Below, piece after piece: positions 25,087 through 33,220 of a stretch of DNA of 64,000 nucleotides (positions are counted from its first letter, which is position 1; the number at the start of each line of letters is the position of its first letter). Location: NCBI RefSeq assembly GCF_015690355.1, contig NZ_JADPRT010000006.1, positions 304,003 through 368,002 on the forward strand, written 5' to 3'. The notes below the pieces were generated by a model that did not search any database, was not told the origin of the DNA, and saw only the letters and a program-made list of their open reading frames with translations. The position numbers were made by a program, and so were the translations under genes. This stretch comes from Streptacidiphilus fuscans (GTDB lineage Bacteria > Actinomycetota > Actinomycetes > Streptomycetales > Streptomycetaceae).

Positions 25087-26232
25087 TCACGACGTCAGCG
25101 CGAACTCGCGGACCGCGTCCGCGAGGTACTCCACCTCGGCGTCGGAGAGCTGCGGGTGGACCGGGAGCGAGAGCATCCGGTCCCCGGCGCGCTCGGCGGC
25201 GGGCCACTCCGCCGCCGGGTCCACGCCGACGCCCGCGTACCGGGCGAAGGCGGGCTGCCGGGGCAGCGTGCGCGGGTAGTAGACGTGCGAGTCGATGCCG
25301 CGGTCCGCGAGGTGCGCCGCCAACGCGTCGCGGCGCTCGGCCTGGACGGTGTAGACGTAGTAGCAGCGCCCGTCCCGGCCCGGGGGCGGGGCCAGGACGC
25401 CGTGGTCGGCCAGGTCGGCGAAGCGCTCGGTGTAGTGCTCGGCGATCCGGGCGCGCCGCTCCAGGCGGGCCGGGAAGCCGGGCAGCCGGTGCAGCAGGAA
25501 CGCGGCCTGGATCTCGTCGAACCGGCTGTTCCAGCCGATCCGGTGGTGCAGGAACCGGGTCCGGCCGTCCTGGCCGTGGTTGCGCAGCATCCGCACCGTG
25601 CGGCCCAGTTCCGCGTCGCGCGTCACCACCGCGCCGCCCTCGCCCGCCGTGCCGAAGGTCTTGACCTGGACGAACGAGTAGACGCCCGCCTCACCGGCGA
25701 GCCCGGCCGGCACGCCCCGCCGGACACCGCCCTGAGCCACGGCGGAATCCTCCACCAGTCGCAGCCCGTAGGCCTCCGCGAGGGCCGTGAAGCGCGGCAT
25801 GTCCGCCATCACCGAGAACATGTGCGCGGGCATCAGCGCCTTGGTGCGCGGGGTGATCCGGCGCTCCATCACCTCCGGGTCGACGACCATCGTCCACGGG
25901 TCGACGTCGGCGAAGACCGGTACCGCGCCGAGCGCGACGACCGAGCTGGCCAGCGGCGCGCAGCCCAGTGCCGGGACCACCACCTCGTCGCCGGGGCCGA
26001 TCTCCATCGCGGCCAGCACCAGCGTCAGCGCGCTGGTGCCACTGCCGCAGGCGACCACGTCGGCCGCGCCGAGCTGCTCGCGCAGCGCCTCCTCGAACCG
26101 GGCGGTGTGCTCGCCCAGGATGAACCGCTGGCTCGCGCCCTCCGGGCAGCTGGTCCCGATCTCGTGGACCAGGCGGACCAGGTGCTCCCGGTCGGCCTCG
26201 AAGAGGTCCGGCGGGAAGAAGTGCAGCCTCAT
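25087..26232 (-). CDS. DegT/DnrJ/EryC1-type aminotransferase (second of two)
   Basis: A 381-residue PLP enzyme of the sugar aminotransferase family. Blocks: ACGSGTSALTLVLAAM, VVVPALGCAPLASSVV, DVDPWTMVVDPE, LVEDSAVAQGG, then the Lys-bearing SFVQVKTFGTAGEGGAV and HRIGWNSRFDEIQAAFL. The Lys in QVKT is the Schiff-base residue. Family members transaminate keto-sugars or keto-cyclitols. Its ATG overlaps the stop of the upstream aminotransferase gene (ATGA), so both are made from one message. It is about 35 percent alike in feel to its neighbour but clearly a separate paralogue. Substrate inferred only from context. Confidence 0.88.
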   Translation of the reverse strand: MRLHFFPPDLFEADREHLVRLVHEIGTSCPEGASQRFILGEHTARFEEALREQLGAADVVACGSGTSALTLVLAAMEIGPGDEVVVPALGCAPLASSVVALGAVPVFADVDPWTMVVDPEVMERRITPRTKALMPAHMFSVMADMPRFTALAEAYGLRLVEDSAVAQGGVRRGVPAGLAGEAGVYSFVQVKTFGTAGEGGAVVTRDAELGRTVRMLRNHGQDGRTRFLHHRIGWNSRFDEIQAAFLLHRLPGFPARLERRARIAEHYTERFADLADHGVLAPPPGRDGRCYYVYTVQAERRDALAAHLADRGIDSHVYYPRTLPRQPAFARYAGVGVDPAAEWPAAERAGDRMLSLPVHPQLSDAEVEYLADAVREFALTS

Positions 26233-27458
26233 GCGCGGGCTCCCTCGATGCGGGGGTGGGACGTGCTCGGGCGGAAGGAGCGGATCAGGTCGCAGGCCCG
26301 GTCGACGGCGTCGAAGGTCAGGTCCGGATAGAGCGGCAGCGCGAGGGCCCGCGCACAGGCCGCCTCCGCGCGCGGGAAGTCGCCGGGCCGGTGGCCCAAC
26401 TCGGCGAAGCAGGGCTGGAGATGGAGCGGAGTCGGGTAGTAGGTCTCGGTCTCCACCCCGTGCGCGGCCAGGTGGGCGGCCAGCTCGTCGCGGTGCTCGA
26501 CCTCGATCAGGTAGACGTAGAAGACCGGGTCGGCCTTGACCCCGTCGCGTGCGGCGACCGGCGTCGGCAGCCGCAGCACGCCGGGCGCGCCGTCGAGACG
26601 TTCGGTGTAGGCGGCGGCGAGTTCGGCACGCCGGGCGATGTCGGCCTCCAGCCGGGTCAGCTTGGCCAGCAGCACGCACGCCTGGATGTCGTCCATCTTG
26701 CTGTTGTAACCGGGCACGCCGCTGCTGGTGTTGATGGTGCGGAAGTCGCCGAGCGTGCGGCCGAACCGGCCGTGGTGGCGCAGCGCGTCGACGGTGCGGG
26801 CGATGGCGTCGTCGTCGGTCAGCACCGCTCCGGCGTCGCCGATCGCGCCCAGGGTCTTGGTCGGGAAGAACGACAGCACGCCGCCCACGCCGAAGAGGCC
26901 GGCGTGCACGCCGTCGCGGCGCATGCCGATCGCCTCGGCGCTGTCCTCGACGACGACCAGGTCGTGCAGCCGCGCCAGCTCGCCGAGCCGGGCCGTGTCG
27001 GCGAGTTGGCAGAACAGGTGGACCGGCATCAGGAACCGGCAGTCGGGGGTGAGCACCCGCTCGACCGAGACCGGGTCGATCGCGTAGCTGATCGGGTCGA
27101 TGTCGGCGAAGACCGGCCGTCCGCCCGCCAGCACCACGGAAGAGGCCGTGGCGACGAAGCTGAAGGCGGGGACGACCACCCCCTCGCCCTCCCCCGGTCG
27201 CAGCCCCGCCGCGCGCAGCAGCAGGACCAGCGCGTCGGTACCGCTGTTGACGCCGATCACATGGCGGGCACCGGTGTACGCGGCCAGTGCGTGCTCGAAC
27301 TCACCGACCTTGGCACCGTGTGAGAACTTTCCTTGGGCCAGCAACTCGGCGAGGTGCCCGTCGATGACCTCGCGCAGCCCGGCAAAGGTCTCCGCCTGGG
27401 TGAAGAACGGTACGCCGGGCGCTGGTTCGCGCCGACCGGAGCAGCTGAGGGGGTCCAT
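26229..27458 (-). CDS. DegT/DnrJ/EryC1-type aminotransferase (first of two)
   Basis: A 409-residue PLP enzyme: PFFTQAETFAGLREVI, GVNSGTDALVLLLRAAGL, VVVPAFSFVATASSVV, ADIDPISYAIDP, VVEDSAEAIGM, and SFFPTKTLGAIGDAGAV with the catalytic Lys. SGVPGYNSKMDDIQACVL forms the substrate-binding loop. This is close to the 3-keto or 4-keto-sugar aminotransferase group (NtdA/KanD-like or WecE-like). It has GGAGAAAGGCGG upstream of its ATG and leads a two-gene minus-strand operon that is divergent from six biosynthetic genes across 155 bases. Two consecutive DegT genes suggest two amino groups are introduced into one product. Confidence 0.88.
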   Translation of the reverse strand: MDPLSCSGRREPAPGVPFFTQAETFAGLREVIDGHLAELLAQGKFSHGAKVGEFEHALAAYTGARHVIGVNSGTDALVLLLRAAGLRPGEGEGVVVPAFSFVATASSVVLAGGRPVFADIDPISYAIDPVSVERVLTPDCRFLMPVHLFCQLADTARLGELARLHDLVVVEDSAEAIGMRRDGVHAGLFGVGGVLSFFPTKTLGAIGDAGAVLTDDDAIARTVDALRHHGRFGRTLGDFRTINTSSGVPGYNSKMDDIQACVLLAKLTRLEADIARRAELAAAYTERLDGAPGVLRLPTPVAARDGVKADPVFYVYLIEVEHRDELAAHLAAHGVETETYYPTPLHLQPCFAELGHRPGDFPRAEAACARALALPLYPDLTFDAVDRACDLIRSFRPSTSHPRIEGARA

Positions 27459-27613
27459 GTCCGCCTTTCTCCGTCAGAAAACATCCCGAAGCTAATCCAC
27501 ATCCGTTCACGAACTGAGGGAAACCTCGGTCGCACTGGGACGATTCACCCGATCAGGTAAACCACGCCAAGGAATCTTTGACTTGGGCCGATTTGCCCAC
27601 CAGGCTCAGGCAC
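27459..27613. promoter_or_regulatory. Shared divergent control region of the aminotransferase/Gfo-Idh locus
   Basis: This 155-base gap between head-to-head operons is noticeably more AT-rich than its flanks. It contains a near palindrome GTTCACGAAC around 27505 and a plus-strand TTGACT close to 27579. No promoter matches well enough to name with confidence, but both operons must start here. Confidence 0.4.
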
Positions 27614-28690
27614 ATGCTCCGAACACTGGTCGTGGGACTGGGCCGAGCCGGCGCGGGTCTGCATCTCCCCGTCCTGGCCAAGGCCCGGGCACAGCAGCCG
27701 CACCTCTTCGCCCCCGGCCCGGTCGTCGGCGTCGACCCGCATGCCGCCCCCACGACGGGCGGCGACGCGGAGAGCGACGCCGACGGCGCGCTGCGGATCG
27801 CGGAGTCGCTGCACGCCGCGCGGCGGTTGCTGTCGCCGGACAAGACGGTGGTCCACGTCTGCACGCCGCCGCTCGGGCGGCCGGAGGTGATCCGCGACCT
27901 GCTCGGGGTCGGCTTCCGCAAGCTGCTGCTGGAGAAGCCCGTCGCCGCAGGCACCGACGAACTCACCGAGGTGGTACGCCAGATGGGCCGCCCTGGGGTG
28001 CAGGTCGCGGTGGTCGAGCCGTGGTCGGCCAGCACCCTGACGGAGCGCCTGGCCCGACTGGTCAGCAGCGAGGCCGACCCGAGGGGAACGCGGCTCGGTT
28101 CGCTGCGGCAGATCTCGGTGGTGCAGAACAAGCCGCGCTTCCAGCGCTCGCTCACCACGTACGGCCATCCGACCGCCTTCGACGTCGAGACCCCGCACGC
28201 TCTGGGCGTGGTGTTGCACCTGGCCGGGGACGCCGAGGTCACCTATGCCTCGTGCACCGACATGGTGCTGCAGGGACGCGTCCTGCCGCGCATGGGCAGC
28301 TGCTCGGTCCAACTGCACCACCGCGGCGGTGTCCGCAGCGAGATCCGCTCCGACCTGACCTCGCCCGTCCGCGAGCGGCGGATCACGCTCCAGTTCGACC
28401 ACGGCACCGTGATCGGCCACTACCCGGCCGACTCCGCCGACGACCACGCCCAACTCCGGCTGGTCACACCGGGTTCGGCGAGCCCACCCAAGCAGGTCTT
28501 CCGCGACGACGCCTTCACCGCCTTCCTGCTGCGCGCTTACGCCGACTTCGACGGCGAGGGCCCGCCCGCCGAGGCCTTCACCCGCCAGGTGCGCACCGTG
28601 GAACTGCTGGCCGAGGCGAAGCGCCGCTGCGACAGCGGCCTCACCGCCGAACTGCGGCTGATCGACGAGGTGCTGGCCCATGTCAAGTGA
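27614..28690 (+). CDS. Gfo/Idh/MocA family oxidoreductase
   Basis: A 358-residue NAD(P)-dependent dehydrogenase. The Rossmann motif GLGRAG is at residues 8-13 and the family EKP motif at 107-109 (LLLEKPVAAG). A C-terminal alpha/beta substrate domain follows. NtdC-like members oxidise a sugar hydroxyl to a keto group before a DegT aminotransferase acts, and myo-inositol dehydrogenases do the same on cyclitols. The start at 27614 is chosen because the Rossmann strand begins there; an ATG at 27578 is possible. Its 3' end overlaps the next gene by 11 bases. First gene of a six-gene operon. Confidence 0.85.
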   Translation: MLRTLVVGLGRAGAGLHLPVLAKARAQQPHLFAPGPVVGVDPHAAPTTGGDAESDADGALRIAESLHAARRLLSPDKTVVHVCTPPLGRPEVIRDLLGVGFRKLLLEKPVAAGTDELTEVVRQMGRPGVQVAVVEPWSASTLTERLARLVSSEADPRGTRLGSLRQISVVQNKPRFQRSLTTYGHPTAFDVETPHALGVVLHLAGDAEVTYASCTDMVLQGRVLPRMGSCSVQLHHRGGVRSEIRSDLTSPVRERRITLQFDHGTVIGHYPADSADDHAQLRLVTPGSASPPKQVFRDDAFTAFLLRAYADFDGEGPPAEAFTRQVRTVELLAEAKRRCDSGLTAELRLIDEVLAHVK

Positions 28691-29654
28691 CTGTGCGTCA
28701 ACACACCTGTTGCTGGCTGGGATCGGCGACGAGGCCGCCCTCGGCATCGACGGCCAGATCGCCGCGGTCACCGAACTCGGCTGGCACACGGTGGAACTGC
28801 GCACCGTCGACGGCATCCCGCTGGCCGACCTGGCGGAGGCGGCCTTCGACCACGCGGTCGGCGCGCTCGCGGACGCGGGCGTCGACGTGGTCGCGGTGGA
28901 CGCCCGGATCGGCGGCTGGGCGCGCCCGGTGACCGGCGACTTCACCGCCGACCTGGACGAACTCGACGTCCTGGCCCGCCGCTGCGCCCGGCTCGGCACC
29001 CGCTACGTGCGCGTCATGTCCTACCCGAACGACGCCCACGGCCCGCTCGACCCGGCCGCCTGGGAGGCCGAAGTCCTGGGCCGCACGGCCGTTCTGGCCC
29101 ATCGCGCCGCCGACGCCGGGCTGGTCCTGCTCCACGAGAACTGCTCCGGCTGGGCCGGGACGGACGCCGAGCGCATGGTCCGACTGCTCGACGTCACCGG
29201 CGGCGCGGGCTTCGGGCTCCTCCTCGACACCGGCAACGGCCCGGCGTACGGCTACGACAACCACGCCCTGCTCCGCCGCCTCCTGCCGTGGACGCGCAAC
29301 ATCCACCACGTCCACATCAAGGACGCCGTGCTCGGCCCGGACGGCCGTCCCGACTACCGGGACCCGGGCGCAGGCGAGTTGCGGATCGCCGAGGGGCTGC
29401 GGCTGCTGCTCGACCACGGCTACACGGGCGCGTTCTCCCTCGAACCACACATCGCCGTCCGCCCGCACGAGAACCACAGGGACACCCCGGAGGAATGCCA
29501 CGCCGCCTTCGTCCGCTGCGGACGGGCGCTGCAACGGCTGCTCGACGACTCCGTCCTGCCGCGGCTCGGCGGCAAACAGGCGGTGCAGGACGTGCAGGAC
29601 GTGCAGGATGTGCAGGATGTGCAGACCGTACAGACGGTGCAGGCCGCCCGGTGA
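28680..29654 (+). CDS. TIM-barrel sugar/cyclitol isomerase-epimerase family protein
   Basis: A 324-residue AP_endonuc_2-type TIM barrel: GWHTVELRTVDGIPLADL, TRYVRVMSYPND, VLLHENCSGWAGT, FGLLLDTGNGPAYG, IHHVHIKDAV and AFSLEPHIAV. The Glu, Asp, His and Glu residues of these strands form the usual divalent-metal site of xylose-isomerase-like epimerases and IolE/IolI enzymes. It likely isomerises a keto-sugar or keto-inositol made by the Gfo/Idh enzymes beside it. The last 20 residues are an odd tandem VQD/VQT tail, probably dispensable. The ATG overlaps the previous stop; its own stop overlaps the next start (GTGA). Confidence 0.83.
   Translation: MSSDCASTHLLLAGIGDEAALGIDGQIAAVTELGWHTVELRTVDGIPLADLAEAAFDHAVGALADAGVDVVAVDARIGGWARPVTGDFTADLDELDVLARRCARLGTRYVRVMSYPNDAHGPLDPAAWEAEVLGRTAVLAHRAADAGLVLLHENCSGWAGTDAERMVRLLDVTGGAGFGLLLDTGNGPAYGYDNHALLRRLLPWTRNIHHVHIKDAVLGPDGRPDYRDPGAGELRIAEGLRLLLDHGYTGAFSLEPHIAVRPHENHRDTPEECHAAFVRCGRALQRLLDDSVLPRLGGKQAVQDVQDVQDVQDVQTVQTVQAAR
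29583..29645 (+). repeat. Seven-copy 9-bp repeat inside the isomerase 3' end
   Basis: GTGCAGGAC and variants occur seven times in tandem, encoding the VQD-VQD-VQT tail. The period is in frame. It resembles slippage-prone coding repeats and should vary in copy number between strains. Confidence 0.8.
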
Positions 29655-31054
29655 CGGACCACGCGACGACGGCGCGCCTCACCCCCGACGACCACGCACT
29701 GCTGCTCGACCTGCTCTCCCTCCCCACGGTCGGCCCGCTGGAGCAGCAGCCGGACGCTCCGCCGCCCGAGCTGTGGCAGGCCCAACACCGCTACGCCGTA
29801 GCGGCGGCCGAGCTCGGCTTCACCGTGCTGCACCACGCCGCGCCCGACCCTGAGTGCCTGCGGTGTCCGGACACTCCGTTGACGGTTCGTCAAGCAGCGG
29901 CTGACCAAGCCGACTTCCTCGACGACCAACCGAGCCTGGTCCTCTCCCTCGGCCCTGCGACCGCGCCACGCGAGCGGACCGTGATGGCCAACGTCCATCT
30001 GGACACGGTCGCCGGACAGCAGCCCGTCTCCTTCGACGGACGCCGCTTCCACGGGCGCGGCGCGATCGACGCCAAGGGCCCGGCCGTCGCACTGCTCGCC
30101 GGCGTGCGCGCGGCCGTGGCGGCTCGGCCGGACCTGCCGCGCGACACGCGGATCCTGATCCAGGCGGTCTCCGGCGAGGAGGGCGGCGCACTCGGCACGT
30201 TCGGCACGCGTCCGCTGGTCGAGGCCGGGCACTACGGCCGACTCAACCTGTTCTGCGAGCCGACGGGCGGCCGCGCGCTGCTGCGCAGCACCGCGTCGAT
30301 GACCGCGCGGATCGAGGTCGCGGGCGAGGACGCCGTCGACGACCGTCCGGGCTCGGGGCACAACGCGACCGTGCTGCTGGGCTTTCTGGCGCACCACCTG
30401 GCCGTCGTCCTCGACCCGGCGCTCGACCCGGCCGACGGCCAGATCTGCGTGGCCGGGCTGCACACCGGCACCCTGCACAACCGCGTCTACGGGAGCGGCA
30501 GCCTGCTGGTCAACCTCTCCTACCGCAGCGCAGCCGTCGGCCGTCGTCTGGAGCGCCGGTTCCTCGACGCGGTGCAGGGCGGATTGCGGGCCTTCGCCGA
30601 CGCCCACCGGGGCAGCCACCGCCTCGCCCGGACCGCCGCCGACGCACCGACCGCCACCCGGGTCACCTGGCTCAAGCGCGGCCTGCCCGCCCTGGACAGC
30701 GAGGACGCTGGCGCGTCCTGGCTGCTCCCGCTGCTGGCCCGCGCCGACGTGCCACTCTGGCCCGCCGACGAGCCCGCCTTCACCTGCGACGCGATCTGGA
30801 CGGGCGGCCTGCCCGACGCCCGCACCGTGGTGCTCGGCCCCGGCAGCCTCGACGCCAACCACGCCCACGCCGAGGGCGAGTTCGCCGACCTGTCCGACCT
30901 GGACGGCTTCGCCTGTGCCGTCGCCCGCCTGCTCACGCAGTTCACCCGAGAGACACCGTCCGCAAGGAGCACCGTCCCGCATGCCGCTGTCGAGCCCACC
31001 ACTCCTCCCCGCTCAGTTGACGCCGCGTCAGGGCAGCCGGCTGGTCGACTATGA
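29651..31054 (+). CDS. M20 family metallopeptidase/amidohydrolase
   Basis: A 467-residue protein of the ArgE/DapE/carboxypeptidase G2 family. Metal and catalytic residues are visible: HLDT (His116, Asp118), GRGAIDAKG (Asp140), SGEEGG (Glu176-Glu177), and a late NHAHAEGE His. A dimerisation lid domain lies between about 215 and 330. Such enzymes hydrolyse N-acyl or peptide bonds, so here it may remove a protecting acyl or aminoacyl group from an amino-bearing intermediate. The GTG overlaps the isomerase TGA. Its 3' end overlaps the dehydrogenase gene by 74 bases. Confidence 0.85.
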   Translation: MTDHATTARLTPDDHALLLDLLSLPTVGPLEQQPDAPPPELWQAQHRYAVAAAELGFTVLHHAAPDPECLRCPDTPLTVRQAAADQADFLDDQPSLVLSLGPATAPRERTVMANVHLDTVAGQQPVSFDGRRFHGRGAIDAKGPAVALLAGVRAAVAARPDLPRDTRILIQAVSGEEGGALGTFGTRPLVEAGHYGRLNLFCEPTGGRALLRSTASMTARIEVAGEDAVDDRPGSGHNATVLLGFLAHHLAVVLDPALDPADGQICVAGLHTGTLHNRVYGSGSLLVNLSYRSAAVGRRLERRFLDAVQGGLRAFADAHRGSHRLARTAADAPTATRVTWLKRGLPALDSEDAGASWLLPLLARADVPLWPADEPAFTCDAIWTGGLPDARTVVLGPGSLDANHAHAEGEFADLSDLDGFACAVARLLTQFTRETPSARSTVPHAAVEPTTPPRSVDAASGQPAGRL

Positions 31055-32141
31055 CGACCTGCTGCGCTTCACCGCCGACGTCTTCCGCCGCTGCGGGCTG
31101 ACGTCGGCCCGTGCCGCCGTCGCAGCCGAGGCGCTCTGCTACGGCGACCTGACCGGCATGGACTCGCACGGGTTGACCAACCTCACCCGCCTCTACCTGC
31201 CACTCTTCGAGCAGGGCCGGGTCGACGCCGCCGCCGAGCCGATGCTGACCACCGACGCGGGCGCGGCCGTCCGCCAGGACGCGCGGGGCGCGCTCGGGCT
31301 GTGGTCGGCCGCCGCCGCGATGGACCTCGCCGTCGAGCGGGCCGGGCGGTTCGGGATCGGGCTGGTCTCCGTCCACGGAGCCACCCATCTCGGCTGCGCG
31401 GGCTACCACGCGGCCCGCGCCGCCCACCGCGGCATGGTCGGCATCGTCGCGTCCAACTGCGGGCGTCAGCGCATCGCCCGCCCGCCGGGCGGACTGCGCA
31501 CCCTGCTGGGCACCAACCCGCTCAGCATCGCCGCGCCTGCGGGCGCGCACCACCCGTTCGTCCTCGACATGAGCACCACGGTCGCCCCGACCGGTCGCGT
31601 CCGCGCCGCGGCCAGGGCCGGGCAGCCGGTCCCTGCGGGGTGGCTGGCCGACGACGCCGGACGGACCGTCACCGACGCCGCCGCCTTCGACCGCGGCGAG
31701 GCGCATCTGCGCTGGCTGGGCGGCGCGGCGGAGACCGGCGGCTTCAAGGGGTTCGGGCTGGGCCTGGCCGTGGAGGTGCTGGCCGCGCTGGTCAGCGGCT
31801 CCGGTCGCGGACCGGAGCCGGCGGCGCTGGACGCCGACGGCGGGCCGTCCGGCCGGGACGACGACATCGGCTTCTTCGTCGCGGCCGTCGCCCCCGGCGT
31901 CCTCCGCCCGGAGGGCGAGGTGGCCGCCGACGCGGCGAGCCTGTTCGGCACGGTGCTCGACTGCCCTCCGGCGGATCCGGCCGCGCCGGTCCGCTACCCC
32001 GGGTGGGCGGAGGCCGAGCGCGCGGCGCGTCACCGCGCCGACGGCGTCCCGTTGTCCGCCGCACTGTTCGGCGAACTCACGGACGTGGCTGAGCGGTTCG
32101 ACGTGGCGGCCCCTGTGGTGCGTGCGGAGGAGGCTCACTGA
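30981..32141 (+). CDS. Ldh2/malate-ureidoglycolate dehydrogenase family oxidoreductase
   Basis: A 386-residue NAD(P)H-dependent enzyme of the Ldh2 family, unrelated in fold to Rossmann lactate dehydrogenases. Signatures are GMDSHGLTNLTRLYLP (DSHG at 61-64), GATHLGCAGYHAARAA, GTNPLSIAAP, and GGFKGFGLGLAVEVLAA. Members reduce 2-keto acids, 2,3-diketogulonate, or cyclic imines (DpkA type). In this operon it could reduce a keto or imine intermediate. AAGGAG lies 11 bases before the ATG at 30981. The stop and the next ATG overlap (TGATG). Confidence 0.85.
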   Translation: MPLSSPPLLPAQLTPRQGSRLVDYDDLLRFTADVFRRCGLTSARAAVAAEALCYGDLTGMDSHGLTNLTRLYLPLFEQGRVDAAAEPMLTTDAGAAVRQDARGALGLWSAAAAMDLAVERAGRFGIGLVSVHGATHLGCAGYHAARAAHRGMVGIVASNCGRQRIARPPGGLRTLLGTNPLSIAAPAGAHHPFVLDMSTTVAPTGRVRAAARAGQPVPAGWLADDAGRTVTDAAAFDRGEAHLRWLGGAAETGGFKGFGLGLAVEVLAALVSGSGRGPEPAALDADGGPSGRDDDIGFFVAAVAPGVLRPEGEVAADAASLFGTVLDCPPADPAAPVRYPGWAEAERAARHRADGVPLSAALFGELTDVAERFDVAAPVVRAEEAH

Positions 32142-33220
32142 TGGAGGGTCAGACTCAGGAGCGGGGTCAGACTCAGGGTCGGGGTCAGAGTCAGGGTCTG
32201 TCCTTCGCGGTCGTCGGCCTCGGCGTGATCTCGAAGTTCTATCTCGCGGCGCTGGAACGCTCGCCCGCCGCCGGGCTGGTGGCCGTCTGCGACCGCGACC
32301 CCGCCGCGCTCGCGCCCTGGCAGGGCCGCGTCCCGTGCTACACCGACCATCGGGAGCTGCTGGCGCAGGAGCGGCTCGACGGTGTGATCGTCACGGTCCC
32401 CAATGACGCCCACGCCGCCGTCTGCGGCGACGCGCTGCGCGCCGGGGTCCCGGTCTGCGTGGAGAAGCCGCTCGCGCTCACCTCGGCCGAGGCGGCCGGG
32501 CTGACGGCTGCGGCCGAGGCGGCGAGGGTGCCGCTGTTCACCGCCTTCCATCGGCGCTACAACGCCCGGGTCCGGCAACTGGCCCGGCAGTTGGAGCCGT
32601 GCCGGGACGAGATCGCCTCGGTGGTGGTGCGGTACTTCGAGCAGATCGAGGAGCACGCGGGCGACGACAGCTGGTACCTGGACCCGGCCCGCTGCGGGGG
32701 CGGGTGCGTCGCCGACAACGGCCCGAACGCGTTCGACCTGGTCCGCCTGCTGCTCGGCGACCCCGCCGAGCCCGCCTCACCCGGAGCGCCGGCCCGGCTG
32801 GCCGTCAGCAGCGCGACCATCGACTACGACGACGCGGGCGTCGACCGCCGGGCCGTCGTCGAGCTGTCGGCCGCCGGGGAGCGCACGCGTGCCCGGGTCG
32901 AGCTCGACTGGTCCTACCCCGGCGAGGTCAAGGACGTCACGGTCACCCTGACCGACGGCACGGTCCGCCACGCCGACATGCTGGCCGGTCACCACGGCTT
33001 CAAGGCCTCGCTCTGGCACGAGTACGAGGCGATTCTGGCCGACTTCGTCACCCGAGCGGGGTCGCCGCTCCGCGAGGACGACGGCGGTCGGGCGGCGCTG
33101 CGCCTGGTCGAGGCGGCGTACCGGGCGTCGGAACACGCACCGGAAAGCGGCTCGGACCACGCCCCGGACCACGCGTCGCTGCCCGCCGCGCGAGCGGGCG
33201 AGGCGGTGGGCGTGCGATGA
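32141..33220 (+). CDS. Second Gfo/Idh/MocA family oxidoreductase
   Basis: A 359-residue NAD(P)-dependent dehydrogenase with Rossmann motif GLGVIS near residues 26-31 and EKP at 108-110. The FHRRYNARVRQL helix and GGGCVADNGPNAFDLVRLLLG block belong to the substrate domain. It precedes the second set of chemistry in the operon, so two dehydrogenase/aminotransferase pairs are present. The first 20 residues are an unusual Gln/Gly-rich repeat (GQTQ type) translated from an 18-bp DNA repeat. The ATG overlaps the previous stop by one base; the stop overlaps the next ATG (ATGA). Confidence 0.85.
   Translation: MEGQTQERGQTQGRGQSQGLSFAVVGLGVISKFYLAALERSPAAGLVAVCDRDPAALAPWQGRVPCYTDHRELLAQERLDGVIVTVPNDAHAAVCGDALRAGVPVCVEKPLALTSAEAAGLTAAAEAARVPLFTAFHRRYNARVRQLARQLEPCRDEIASVVVRYFEQIEEHAGDDSWYLDPARCGGGCVADNGPNAFDLVRLLLGDPAEPASPGAPARLAVSSATIDYDDAGVDRRAVVELSAAGERTRARVELDWSYPGEVKDVTVTLTDGTVRHADMLAGHHGFKASLWHEYEAILADFVTRAGSPLREDDGGRAALRLVEAAYRASEHAPESGSDHAPDHASLPAARAGEAVGVR
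32147..32200 (+). repeat. Three-copy 18-bp repeat at the start of the second Gfo/Idh gene
   Basis: GGTCAGACTCAGGAGCGG and two close variants are in tandem directly after the start codon, encoding the Gln-rich leader before the Rossmann fold. In frame and probably neutral. Confidence 0.75.

Noticed and set aside
29583..29645. CRISPR-like repeat array
   Set aside because: Units are contiguous 9-mers with no spacers and lie inside a coding frame.
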